Assembly: GCA_963729695.1 (NCBI GenBank) | Contig: CAVSOT010000003.1 | Location: 992,001 to 1,056,000 of the forward strand | Length of the DNA: 64,000 nucleotides | Reading direction: 5' to 3' | From: PALSA-693 sp963729695 | Lineage (GTDB): Bacteria; Actinomycetota; Acidimicrobiia; Acidimicrobiales; Palsa-688 | In this document: positions 44,456-53,380 of the stretch, piece by piece | Position numbering within the stretch: position 1 is the stretch's first letter | How the letters are laid out: each line of letters opens with the position of its first letter | The notes under the pieces: model-generated | The model's input: only the letters and a program-made list of their open reading frames with translations | The model's database searches: none | What the model was told of the DNA's origin: nothing | Made by a program: the position numbers and the translations under genes

Positions 44456-45592
44456 GTCCGTGGACTGGGGGATCCACGTTAGAACCCTGAGTCGCTCGGC
44501 CAGGGTCCCATCGGTCGAGGTGCCCACGGTTTCACACAATGTGCTGGTGATGCACGCAACCGCGTTGAGGGATGCGTCGGAGGTGCCGGGGGGATCGTAT
44601 GGGTCACTGAGAATGTTCCACTTGTTGCGGTCGTTGAACCTCCAGCCGAACGGGATCATGCCGTCTTGGCCCACGGCGACGCAGGAGAGGGGCGCGGGAG
44701 TGCAGGCCACGCCATTCACCGAAGAGTATTGCGACTTCTTATAGGGGCCGTTCAGCTGCCAACCGGATCCGTTCCAGATCTCGCCCAATATCTCCATCGC
44801 CGAGACGTTAAGGGGCTGAGCGCCAATGGCGACGCACCAGGTCGGAGAAAGGCACGAGACGGCGTTCAGGCTGCTCGGACCCGGCCCGGGCTGGCTGCGC
44901 GTCGGTGACACGGTCCAGGCCGTTCCGTCCCAGATGTCGGCGAGTGTCTTGGAGGGTGATGTCCGGCGCTGCTGGTAGCTGCCGACGGCCATACACCACA
45001 CGCCCGCAGGGCTGACCGGAACGCACGATATGGCGATCAGGTTGCTGCTGACGCCCGGGCTCGGAGGGGTCTCGGTGGCGGTCCAGGAGGCGCCAGACCA
45101 GGTCTCGGCCAGCGCACGGCCGGCGGTGGAGCCGACCGCGACGCAGGACGTGGCGGACTGGCAGGAGACTCCCGTCAGCGCAACCTGGGCCGCGGGGGGA
45201 GTCGCGGCGAGCGACACCAGGCTCCAGGACGCTCCGTTCCAGACCTCGGCGATGGCGCCCACCGAGGAAGGCCCCACCGCCATACACCAGGAGGGAGCAC
45301 ACGACACGCTTTGCAATGCGCTGCTGGTCGCCCCCTCGAGAATCGGTGTATTTTGTACGGTCCAGGTCGATCCATTCCATTCCTCGGCCAGCGTCCTCGT
45401 TTCTCCGCCCGCGCTATAACTTCCCACCGCGATACAAAGATTTTTCGCCGTGCAGGAGACCCCTTGCAGGTCTCCATTCAACAGCTGGGAGGAACTGGCG
45501 GAGGCGGCCTGGCCGCTGACCAACGGGAACGTCGTCATAATCAGCGCCGCCATGGCGGCCAGCAGTGTCCCGTATCGCCCGAGTCGTGTCAT
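44450..45592 (-). CDS. Secreted protein with V-S-C-x-AVG repeats
   Basis: A 380-residue exported protein. The signal peptide is LLAAMAALIMTTFPLVSG. The mature part has about seven repeats of 45-50 residues, each with a V(S/A)C...C-x-AVG strand, an acidic AE-x-W-x-G turn and a closing Trp, for example GVSCTAKNLCIAVGSYSAGG then LAEEWNGSTW. The number and shape fit a disulfide-stabilised beta-propeller. Such proteins are frequent in Actinobacteria and Acidimicrobiia, without known function. AAGGGGAG precedes the ATG. The 3' end overlaps the upstream surface-protein gene by 6 bp (convergent). Confidence 0.85.
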   Translation of the reverse strand: MTRLGRYGTLLAAMAALIMTTFPLVSGQAASASSSQLLNGDLQGVSCTAKNLCIAVGSYSAGGETRTLAEEWNGSTWTVQNTPILEGATSSALQSVSCAPSWCMAVGPSSVGAIAEVWNGASWSLVSLAATPPAAQVALTGVSCQSATSCVAVGSTAGRALAETWSGASWTATETPPSPGVSSNLIAISCVPVSPAGVWCMAVGSYQQRRTSPSKTLADIWDGTAWTVSPTRSQPGPGPSSLNAVSCLSPTWCVAIGAQPLNVSAMEILGEIWNGSGWQLNGPYKKSQYSSVNGVACTPAPLSCVAVGQDGMIPFGWRFNDRNKWNILSDPYDPPGTSDASLNAVACITSTLCETVGTSTDGTLAERLRVLTWIPQSTDS

Positions 45593-46019
45593 TGGCTCCC
45601 CTTCCGGTTGCCCAGGAGAGCCGCAGCTCTCGCCCGGTCTTCACCCGAACTCTACTGGTATCGACGTCCGGTGTGAAGAACCGCAGGGGTGGGGGATTTA
45701 CGTGATCCCTGTGGGCCACGCATGCTCTGAGGGTGACCACCTGTGGATTGGATCAGGGCGCCCCAACGCCGACGTCATGGAGCTGGATTAGGTCTCTATC
45801 GACCGCAGCCCTCGCATGCGTTTCCGTCGCCATTCGAGGATGTGCTTTCCCGGAGCTTTCGATCGAGCCGCCGGCCGATCACTACTTCGGGTCTGCTTAG
45901 GGGCAGAAGGAGGTGCGGTGGTGATGAGGCAAGTGCCGGGATGGGGGCCGGTGGGGCCGAGCCTGCTCAAGGACCTCGACGCGGATAACTTCCGCGGGCA
46001 GGCTTACATCGGTAAGACG

Positions 46020-46068
46020 CAAAAGCGGTCAGTAAACGCCGCCTGGCAACGTTTGGCTGACCGTTTTG
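46020..46068. repeat. Palindromic repeat, copy 2
   Basis: CAAAAGCGGTCAG (46020-46032) faces CTGACCGTTTTG (46057-46068), with the shared CAGTAAACG and AACGTTT interior. It belongs to the same family as the element after the epimerase gene. Confidence 0.7.
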
Positions 46069-46094
46069 GTGGCGATCCACGCTCAGCTCAACCC

Positions 46095-46141
46095 GAAAAC
46101 GGTTAGTAAACCCGGGCCCCGGCGTTTTGCTAACCGTTTTG
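46095..46141. repeat. Palindromic repeat, copy 3
   Basis: AAAACGGTTAG (46096-46106) and CTAACCGTTTT (46130-46140) form a perfect 11-bp stem. The interior begins TAAACCCGGGC and ends GGCGTTTTG. Both arms carry the same C-to-T change (GGTTAG/CTAACC against GGTCAG/CTGACC), a compensatory substitution that keeps pairing. Confidence 0.75.
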
Positions 46142-46292
46142 CTGGGCTGGCAGTCGGTCCGGGCGACGACCGCTCCGTCTCGGCTGTTCCGCAGCTACGT
46201 CGTCACGTGGGCGCAGGTCAAGTAGGAGTCACCGTGAAGGCCGAGCCGGACTCTGAGGTGGATTCCGCCTTTTCCCAACGATCTGAGCAGAA

Positions 46293-48524
46293 CTACTCCT
46301 TCTCCTCTTCTTCGGCCCGGCGACGTTCCTCTTCTTCCTTCTGGTGCTGGTCGCTCCGCTCTGCGGCCACCCACCGGGCCAGGGCGTTGGCGCCCGCGAA
46401 CACCTCTTGGACCTGCCGGCCCATGCCTTCGGCGGTCGAGGCGGCCACCCCGACCCTCAGGATCGACTCGGCCTGTGAACCGAGATGCTCGAGGCACTCG
46501 GGCTGACCGCCGAGCCGGTCCTTTCGGTCGGTGTCGACTTGAGCGGAGAGGGCGCTGAGATGCCGGGCCCACCACTGCTCGTCGCTGGCCAGTTTCTCCT
46601 CGATCATCTTCCGTTCCGGATTGTTGGCCGGGTCGCTCAGTTCCTGGAGATGAGCGACCAGTTCGGCGGCCTCGATCTGCAGCGCGGATTCGAGGAGTCC
46701 GAAAAAGGCTCCCAACGCCGATTTCATGTTTTCCTCGCGGGCGTAGGCGATCATGGCCCCGGCCCCCTTCAACCCTTCGATCTCCGCGGCGATGGCGAAG
46801 GAGATCCCGGCGAACATGGCGGTCCCGGCCGCGCCGGCGGCCACGCCCACACCGATTCCGATCGCCGTCGACGCCGCCTCTTTTACCGCTTCCAGGATGC
46901 GGCCGTGGATCAAGTGGTTGACCACCTTGATGGCGCTCACGCCGACGGCGATCCAGGTGGCGACCTTCCCAAACTTCTCGATCGTTTTGAGGTTGCCGTC
47001 GGCCCACTTGCCGATGGACTCCCACTGCTCGGCCAGCTCTTCCGCTCCGGTCTTGGCTGCCTGCTCGGCGAACTCTTTTATCTCCGTGAAGGCGCCCTCG
47101 AAGAGCGTCTTGGTTGCGCCGACGATCTTGTCGGTCAGTCCCACGATGGTGAGGCCCTTGCCGATCAGGCCCTTCTTCTTGAACTCCTCCATCAACTCCT
47201 TGATCTCGAATCCGCTGTGGACGGCTTCGAAGATCTGGCCCACCAGCTCGGTCTTGATGCCCTTCTGTTCCAGGATCCCGGTCAGGAGGGCCTTTCCGGT
47301 GAGCTCCTCGCCCTTCTTGACCAGCTCGTCGGCCTTCTGCAGGGCATCCACCGCTTCCCGGAACCGCTCCGCATCGAGCTTGTCGGAGGGGTTCTCCAGG
47401 CCGGTCGAGGCGAGTGCTTTCTGGTGGGCCTGGTTGTAGGCGCTCCCGTGGACGAGCTTCTTGGCCAGGTCGTCCAGCTCCTGGCCCAGCTCGGCGGTCC
47501 TGGTCAATCCGAACTCCGGGGCCCGGGCGAAGACGTGATGGAGGTCGCGGACGATCCGGTCCCACTCGGTGACGGCTTGGCGGCCGCCTCCCTCGGTGCG
47601 GGCCAGGACGAAGACGTGGCGGACGGCCTCGAGGAGCTCCCGATGGCGCGTGCTCAGGTTGCCGCCGAATTTGACGGCATTGAGCTCGCTCCGCTGTTTC
47701 GCGTCGGTCTTGTCCCGGTCCAGAGATTTGACTCCGTCGGTGAGGTCGGTGGTCTGCTCGTGAAGGACATTGACCAGGTCGATCACGCCGTCCATGAAGT
47801 CCTTGTAGTCCTTTGGGTTCTCCGTCTGGGTCGGGCCCTTGTGGGCGGCCTTGATGTAGCCCTCCGCCACGGCGGCGATGTTGTCCTCGGTGGTGTCGAG
47901 CTGCTCCACGGGCAAGCCGTGGGTGCGGGCCTCGGCCACCATCTGGTGGAGCTTGGCTTCGATCGGGGGCCAGGCCGCGGCCGCTTGCCTCGGTCCGCCG
48001 CCACCGGCCTGAGCCTGGATGAACACCTTGCGGATCTGCTCGAGGAACGATCTGTCGGCCGGCTTCAGGTCGGAGTCGAAATGGACGGTGTCGAGGGTCT
48101 TGCCGTCGTCGTTGATGGCCGCCGTGACCAGGCTGCCGAACCCGTTGAGCACCTCTACGTAACGCAGCCTGTCTGGGCTGCCACCTTTGGCGGTGGGAGG
48201 GCTGGAGGTGGCGGACGCTTTGGTGTTGAGGCGGGGCGGAGGGGCCATTGACCGCGTGGTTGAGCCGGTGGTCACGGGCCTGGGTTTGGGCGCACCGTTG
48301 GTCGGCGGGGGGCCCGGGCGGGCCGGCGACGCAACGGAACGGGGGGTGGCGGAGGTGGTGGCCCCGAGGAGTTTCGCCGACCCCGTCGCCGGTCTGGCGG
48401 CGACGCCAGCCGGGGTCCCCGCGGTGGCCAGCTTCGGCGGGCCGCTGCGGGACTTGAGTTGGGCCACGGCTCTGGCTGCCAGCAGTTGGGCGGCGGCTCG
48501 CCTTTTATCGTCGGATACGGGCAT
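46293..48524 (-). CDS. Large helical protein with a glycine-rich hydrophobic core
   Basis: A 743-residue protein whose ATG at 48524 has GGAG upstream; longer in-frame starts lack one. Residues 1-115 are Ala/Pro/Ser/Thr-rich and probably disordered. About 115-520 is helical, with many charged amphipathic helices (for example IKELMEEFKKKGLIGKGLT). Residues 553-580 are a Gly/Ala-rich hydrophobic segment (TAIGIGVGVAAGAAGTAMF) that could insert in a membrane. The end is coiled-coil and highly charged (KEEEERRRAEEEEKE). It has no signal peptide and I recognise no family. A pore-forming or effector-like protein is possible; so is a structural scaffold. Confidence 0.75.
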   Translation of the reverse strand: MPVSDDKRRAAAQLLAARAVAQLKSRSGPPKLATAGTPAGVAARPATGSAKLLGATTSATPRSVASPARPGPPPTNGAPKPRPVTTGSTTRSMAPPPRLNTKASATSSPPTAKGGSPDRLRYVEVLNGFGSLVTAAINDDGKTLDTVHFDSDLKPADRSFLEQIRKVFIQAQAGGGGPRQAAAAWPPIEAKLHQMVAEARTHGLPVEQLDTTEDNIAAVAEGYIKAAHKGPTQTENPKDYKDFMDGVIDLVNVLHEQTTDLTDGVKSLDRDKTDAKQRSELNAVKFGGNLSTRHRELLEAVRHVFVLARTEGGGRQAVTEWDRIVRDLHHVFARAPEFGLTRTAELGQELDDLAKKLVHGSAYNQAHQKALASTGLENPSDKLDAERFREAVDALQKADELVKKGEELTGKALLTGILEQKGIKTELVGQIFEAVHSGFEIKELMEEFKKKGLIGKGLTIVGLTDKIVGATKTLFEGAFTEIKEFAEQAAKTGAEELAEQWESIGKWADGNLKTIEKFGKVATWIAVGVSAIKVVNHLIHGRILEAVKEAASTAIGIGVGVAAGAAGTAMFAGISFAIAAEIEGLKGAGAMIAYAREENMKSALGAFFGLLESALQIEAAELVAHLQELSDPANNPERKMIEEKLASDEQWWARHLSALSAQVDTDRKDRLGGQPECLEHLGSQAESILRVGVAASTAEGMGRQVQEVFAGANALARWVAAERSDQHQKEEEERRRAEEEEKE

Positions 48525-48845
48525 CTCTGCTCCTAGCTCTTCGACCGCGAGCACGCGAGAGGAATCGCGTCCGATGGGGAAATGCGGTGGGCTACCCGTC
48601 ACAGCTGCCTCCAGCCGGCGCGATGATACACCGTCTGGGTCCCCGGCCATCCGGCTGTGGCGCGAGCCCGGAACCTGGAGACGCAGACGTTTTCGACACG
48701 TGATCACCTTGGGACTCGCGAGTTGCAGTTAGGACCCTACAAACAGAGAGTCCGGCCGAGCTCCAGGTACGAACTTCTGCAGCAACGCCGGCTCCCTCGT
48801 GTTTTGGACCCTCGCGTTACGGTTCGACCGTCCGATGGGATGAGG
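48525..48845. other. Intergenic region without recognised content
   Basis: 321 bp between the start of the large helical gene and the end of the frameshifted P450 gene. I see no gene, RNA, strong hairpin or repeat. The promoter of the helical gene should lie in it. Confidence 0.4.
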
Positions 48846-50043
48846 TCAGGCGCCCACCCGGGGTCCCGGGCGGAACTTCAAGGGCAGGTTGAGCGGGGCC
48901 CGGTTGAAGGCGGAGTGAAAGTGGATTTCGCTCTCCGGGATGGTGACCTCGGGGTCCAGAATCCGTTGGGTCATGGCCTCGACGGCAATGCGCAGATTGA
49001 GCCGAGCCAGGTTGGACCCGGCGCAGCGGTGAGGGCCAGCGCCGAAGGCCAGATGCCGGTTGCGCCGCTCGAGGTCGAACTTGTCGGGGTCGGGAAACTC
49101 GTCCGGGTCGCGGTTGGCCGACGCCCACGAGATCAGCACCTTTTCCCCTGGCCTGACCGGGCAGCCGTTGAGCTCCGTCGGATGGCGGACGGTGCGGCCG
49201 ATGGCGATGAAGGGGCCTTCCAGGCGGAGGAGCTCCTCCACGGCTTCACTGACCAGCTCCGGCTTGTCCCTCAGCAGCTCGGGGATCTCCGGCTCCTGGC
49301 AGAACCTCATCATGAAGTGCCCGAGCGCGCCCGTGGTTGTATCGAGGCCACCGAGGATCAGCAGCAGGACGATGGCCCGGACACTCGGGGTAGGTGATGG
49401 GCCGGCCTTCGATCTCGGCCGCGAGGACGGCATCGACGACGTCGCCGCGTGCCGGCTCCTTCTGGCGCTGCTCGAGGAAGATGTCGATCCAGTCGGTGAG
49501 ACCCTTCCAGCAGGCGGCCGAATCCGGATTGGTGACGTTTGACGCCCCGGTCGACAGCTCGCTCAGGCGGACCACCTCGTCGGAGGGGGCGTTGAGCACG
49601 AACTCGAAGAAGGCCATAGCAGGGAAGGGCACGGCGAAGGCCTCTTGAAAGTCACACTCGCCCTTCTCGATGAAGTCGTCCATCAAGCGGTGGACCAGGG
49701 CCCGGGTGCGGTCCTCGTACTGAGCGACGACGGCCGGCGTGAAGTAGGCGTTGATCAGGCGCTTGTACTCACGGTGGATGGGCGGGTCGATGTGCTCAGG
49801 AATCGCCAGCGCGATCGAGTCGTTTTGCGGGATGGTGACCCCGAGCTGGGAGCTGAACGTGTCCCAGTCCTGGGCAATCCGCAGGACGTCCTCGTACTTG
49901 GTTGCGACCCAGTAGCCGCCCCACGCGTCGCTGTGGGTGATCGGGCACAACTCCCGGGCTCGAGCCAGGGTGCCGTGTAGATCATGGGCCAACTCGTCGG
50001 ATACGTAGTCGAAGTGGTCCTGGACCCACTCGTCGTTGATCAT
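48846..50043 (-). pseudogene. Frameshifted cytochrome P450
   Basis: The N-terminal frame begins MINDEWVQDHFDYVSDEL and runs through IPEHIDPPIHREYKRLIN and GDVVDAVLAAEIEGRPITYPE. A one-base shift at about 49393-49398 moves the rest to another frame, which carries the I-helix (VLLLILGGLDTTTGA), ExxR (EELLRLEG) and heme loop FGAGPHRCAGSNLARL. Joined length is about 399 residues, a normal P450. It is not close to the three paralogous P450s of the window; the AG-x-D motif reads GGLDT. It is divergent from the LLM oxidoreductase by 126 bp. Confidence 0.85.
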
Positions 50044-50169
50044 GCCCAATAGGGTACTCGTGGGTGCGTACGAAAGCACCACCGGGTCGGCCGCACGGTC
50101 GCCACCCACAGCGGCGATGGGTGGTCGTCGGGTGGTGATAGGCCGGCCACACACCAACGAGGAGGGGAA

Positions 50170-51132
50170 ATGCCCGTCCAGCTCTCCATAGGCCTCCCGT
50201 CGTACGCCTCCGAAGGCCGGGGCGACTGGCCTCGCCTCCTGGAGGCGGCCAGCACCGCTGACCGCGTCGGCGTGGACCGCGTGGTCGTGTCGGACCACGT
50301 CGCCTTTGGCGAACGACTGGAGGAGTACGGCAAGCCGGAGCTCGGAGGGCAGGCGGGAGGGAGGCAATCCGCCGGCTCGGACGGAGACTGGCTGGAGCCC
50401 ATCACAACCCTTGCTGTCTTGGCGGGCAGGACCGCCCGGGTCAGGATCGGGACCAACATCCTCCTCGCGGCCCTGCGGCGGCCGGTCGTGCTGGCCAAGA
50501 CCCTCGCCACGCTGGACGTGCTCTCCGGCGGACGGCTGGACGTGGGCGTGGGCGTCGGCTGGCAACGCGAGGAGTACGAGGCCGCCGGGCTCCGCTTCGA
50601 GGGCCGGGGGCGGCTGCTCGACCATACCCTCGAAGTGTGCGAGGTCTTGTGGCGCGATCGACGGGCCAGCTACGACTCCGACGAACTGCGGTTCGAGGAC
50701 ATCCATCAAATGCCGAAGCCGCTGCAGCCAGGTGGAGTCCCGATCTGGGTGAGCGGAACGATCAACCCGGGTACGGTGAATCGCCTGGCCCGTTTCGGGA
50801 CAGGCTGGATACCGTGGGGACCTGACGCATCCAATGTCGCCTCTATCGCCAGGATGCAGCAGGCCCTGGAACGGCGTGGTCGCAACCCACACGACGTGCA
50901 GATCGTCTGGAACCTGCCGTCAATCTGGAGGGCGCAGGATGGCGCCGACGTACGGACGGTCATGCGGGGCTGCCGCACCCTGGCCGAGCGGGGCGTGACG
51001 GACTTTCGGATGTTGATGCCGGTGCCCTCTCCAAGATTCGACATCGAGGCCGAGTTGCGGGCCGTCGTCGATGCATTCCGGTCGGAGATGGACCCAGTAA
51101 TTGGTTCTCGTCTAGACTCGCCGCCGTGGTGA
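50170..51132 (+). CDS. LLM-class (F420-dependent type) oxidoreductase
   Basis: A 320-residue luciferase-like TIM-barrel protein. SIGLPSYASEGRGDWPRLLE, TADRVGVDRVVVSDHVAFGE, LAVLAGRTARVRIGTNILLA and GGRLDVGVGVGWQREEYEAAG are characteristic of the LLM family with F420 as cofactor (TIGR03619-like). GAGGAGGGG precedes the ATG. It is followed by a P450 gene after 22 bp, so the two are probably co-transcribed and may act on the same molecule. Cofactor (F420 or FMN) is inferred from family only. Confidence 0.9.
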   Translation: MPVQLSIGLPSYASEGRGDWPRLLEAASTADRVGVDRVVVSDHVAFGERLEEYGKPELGGQAGGRQSAGSDGDWLEPITTLAVLAGRTARVRIGTNILLAALRRPVVLAKTLATLDVLSGGRLDVGVGVGWQREEYEAAGLRFEGRGRLLDHTLEVCEVLWRDRRASYDSDELRFEDIHQMPKPLQPGGVPIWVSGTINPGTVNRLARFGTGWIPWGPDASNVASIARMQQALERRGRNPHDVQIVWNLPSIWRAQDGADVRTVMRGCRTLAERGVTDFRMLMPVPSPRFDIEAELRAVVDAFRSEMDPVIGSRLDSPPW

Positions 51133-51154
51133 ACGTAATGACGGGAGTGCCAAT

Positions 51155-52312
51155 ATGAGAGACCGATTCGACGTCAACTTCTTCGACGGATCGTACGTCA
51201 ACGATCCTTACCCCGTGTACGAGGAAATCCGTGCGGTGGGTCGAGTCGTTTGGAATGACGCCCTAAACGGTTGGATGATCCCGGGATTCAGCGATTGTAC
51301 GCGGGTCCTGACGGACAAAGGTGTGCGGTTCGGATCGGCCAACGGCGACCCCGAAAAGATCTTCTGGTTCGACGCGGCCAACATGATCATGGTCGACGGC
51401 GACCAGCACACCCGGTTGCGGTCCCACCTGGCCCCCGTATTTACTCGTCGCGCGGTAGCGAAGTGGGAGCAGCGGGTGGGTCAGGTGGTGGATGACCTGC
51501 TGCGGCCGTTGGTCGAACGCTCTGGAGGGTTCGAGCTCATCGCTGATTTCACTATGATTCCTACCATCATCATTGCGGATATGTTGGGAATACCGGAGGA
51601 GCGATACCCCGATTTTCGGCGCTGGTCTCACAACATAACTTCCAACCTGTCATATGGTTTAGACGATGCCAAGGTATATGAGATGCTGTTGCAAACGGGC
51701 CAGGAGCTCAACTCCTACATGCGTTCCGAGGTCGAGCGTCGACGCTCGGAGCCGTCCGACGATCTGCTCACGGCGCTGCTCCAGTCATCGATGACCGACG
51801 AAGAGATTGTCTCGACCGGATTTCTTCTTCTCGTCGCAGGTTATGACACGACGGCCAAGACGATGTCGAACTGTGTCGTGGCCCTCGAACAACATCCCGA
51901 GCAGCGCAAGCTTCTGGTGGAGAACCCGTCACTGATCCCGGCCGCCATCGAGGAAGTGATGCGCTGGTGGGGCCTACTGCAGATGCAGCCACGCATCGCG
52001 GTCAAAGACACCGAGCTGGCGGGGACCAAGATCAGCAAGGGCGACAACGTGTATTGCATGCTGGCAGCCGCCAACCGCGATCCCGAGCGCTGGTCCAACC
52101 CTGAGCAGTTCGACATCGAGAGGGAACAGAAGTCCCACGTGGGCTTCGGGTACGGAGCGCATCTCTGCCTCGGCGCTCCTCTGGCCCGCCTCGAGATCAA
52201 GATCGCGCTGGAGCACCTGCTGGAGCTCGCCCCTGAGTACCGTCTGCGGGACGTCGATTTCGGAGACTCGTGGATGAACCGCGGACCCGAGCGTGGCATC
52301 GTCGAAGCGTGA
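51155..52312 (+). CDS. Cytochrome P450 (paralogue 2 of 3)
   Basis: A 385-residue P450. The I-helix LLLVAGYDTTAKTMSN, the E-x-x-R in EEVMRWW and the heme loop FGYGAHLCLGAPLARLE are intact. GGGAG precedes the ATG. It shares MIMVDGDQHTRLR, IADMLGIPEERYPDF and RRWSHNI blocks with the paralogues at 14385-15569 and 57319-58500. It follows the LLM gene closely, and a metallo-beta-lactamase gene starts 26 bp after it. No redox partner is encoded nearby. Confidence 0.95.
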   Translation: MRDRFDVNFFDGSYVNDPYPVYEEIRAVGRVVWNDALNGWMIPGFSDCTRVLTDKGVRFGSANGDPEKIFWFDAANMIMVDGDQHTRLRSHLAPVFTRRAVAKWEQRVGQVVDDLLRPLVERSGGFELIADFTMIPTIIIADMLGIPEERYPDFRRWSHNITSNLSYGLDDAKVYEMLLQTGQELNSYMRSEVERRRSEPSDDLLTALLQSSMTDEEIVSTGFLLLVAGYDTTAKTMSNCVVALEQHPEQRKLLVENPSLIPAAIEEVMRWWGLLQMQPRIAVKDTELAGTKISKGDNVYCMLAAANRDPERWSNPEQFDIEREQKSHVGFGYGAHLCLGAPLARLEIKIALEHLLELAPEYRLRDVDFGDSWMNRGPERGIVEA

Positions 52313-52338
52313 TCGGTACGAACCGTAGGAGGGATCCG

Positions 52339-53289
52339 ATGAAGGTCGGCGGTATTGAAGTGTTACCGGTGATCGACGGCTTCTTGAATACCAAGTTTCC
52401 CTTTACCAAGCCGCTTCCGGACGAAGACTCACTAGCCTGGCGAGATCAGCACGGCGCTTTCAGTGACGAGGGCATGCTGATGAACTCGCTCGGGGCGTTC
52501 CTGGTGAGAAACGGCGACCGGGTGGTTCTTGTCGACGCGGGCGCGGGCCCGGGATTGCCGGGAGGCTTCACCGCACCCCAGTTGGACGTCGAGGACGAGC
52601 ACGATCCCCTCGTGGCCGACTTCAAGAGCCGGGGTATGTCCAACGACCAGATTCGGCACTTCGCCTCAGCTCTCGGTGCCATTCAGATGTCGCACGGCTC
52701 GCTGCCCTCGTCGTTGGACGCCGCCGGAGTGCGACCGGACGAAGTGACCGACATCATTTTCACCCACCTCCACTTTGATCACATCGGCTGGGCGTCCGCC
52801 GCTGGGACAGCCTTCTTCGCGAACGCCACCCTCCGCTGTGCCAGCCAGGACCTTGACTATTTCCTGGCGGACACCCACGACGATTGGTTCAGCTCCCAGG
52901 TGTTTCAATGTCTGAAGGCGCCCGACCGGCTGCAGCCGGTGGTCGACCGTTTCGAAACCTGGGAATCGGATGGCACCGTCCTCCCTGGCCTCGACGTGCG
53001 CCTCGCACCAGGGCACACACCGGGCAGCAGCGTCGTCGTCATCTCCAGCGGGGCCGAGCGAGCCATGCTGCTCGGTGACATCATCCACTGCCCGCTCGAG
53101 CTCATGGACGACGACTTCAACATGATCGGAGATCATGACCAGGAGCTCGCCAACCGGGTCCGCGAAGCGTACGCTCGCGAGCTCGAAGGCACCGACATAC
53201 CGGTGGCGGCGGGGCATTTCCCTGATCTGCGCTTCGGGCGGCTGCTCCCTGGAAAGGGCGTCCGTCGGTGGACGTTCGACACGCAATGA
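52339..53289 (+). CDS. Metallo-beta-lactamase-fold hydrolase
   Basis: A 316-residue MBL-fold protein. The metal-binding motif is FTHLHFDHIGW (H-x-H-x-D-H), followed by a later His in RLAPGHTPGSSVVV, an Asp in LLGDIIHCP and a further His in AAGHFP. GGAGGG precedes the ATG at 52339, which decides the start. Such enzymes hydrolyse esters, lactones or thioesters. Its position between a P450 and an amidohydrolase gene suggests a lactone or ester step in the same pathway, by inference. Confidence 0.9.
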   Translation: MKVGGIEVLPVIDGFLNTKFPFTKPLPDEDSLAWRDQHGAFSDEGMLMNSLGAFLVRNGDRVVLVDAGAGPGLPGGFTAPQLDVEDEHDPLVADFKSRGMSNDQIRHFASALGAIQMSHGSLPSSLDAAGVRPDEVTDIIFTHLHFDHIGWASAAGTAFFANATLRCASQDLDYFLADTHDDWFSSQVFQCLKAPDRLQPVVDRFETWESDGTVLPGLDVRLAPGHTPGSSVVVISSGAERAMLLGDIIHCPLELMDDDFNMIGDHDQELANRVREAYARELEGTDIPVAAGHFPDLRFGRLLPGKGVRRWTFDTQ

Positions 53290-53380
53290 GCTCCACCGGG
53301 TTGGCAGGGACGTACCGCCACGTCTGGCGATCGCCACGCCACGCTGATACAACCGTATCCTCGGCTCAGCAGGAGGCCCC

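Larger units (their letters stand above)
45593..46292. other. Gene-free stretch holding a decayed duplication and two palindromes
   Basis: About 700 bp with no intact gene. Positions 45926-45990 match the last codons of the epimerase gene (31718-31790), reading MRQVPGWGPVGPSLLKDLD against the original TRQLLGWEPEGPSLLEDLE. Positions 46195-46290 match the 3' end of the DUF1579-like gene (31866-31960) on the minus strand, now with stop codons. Between the two parts are two palindromic repeats instead of the one found at the original. The first 330 bp has no recognisable content. Confidence 0.7.

Noticed and set aside
46485..48251. A 588-codon plus-strand frame over the large helical gene
   Set aside because: Leu/Gly/Asp-rich mirror of codon usage on the other strand; no start signal or motif.
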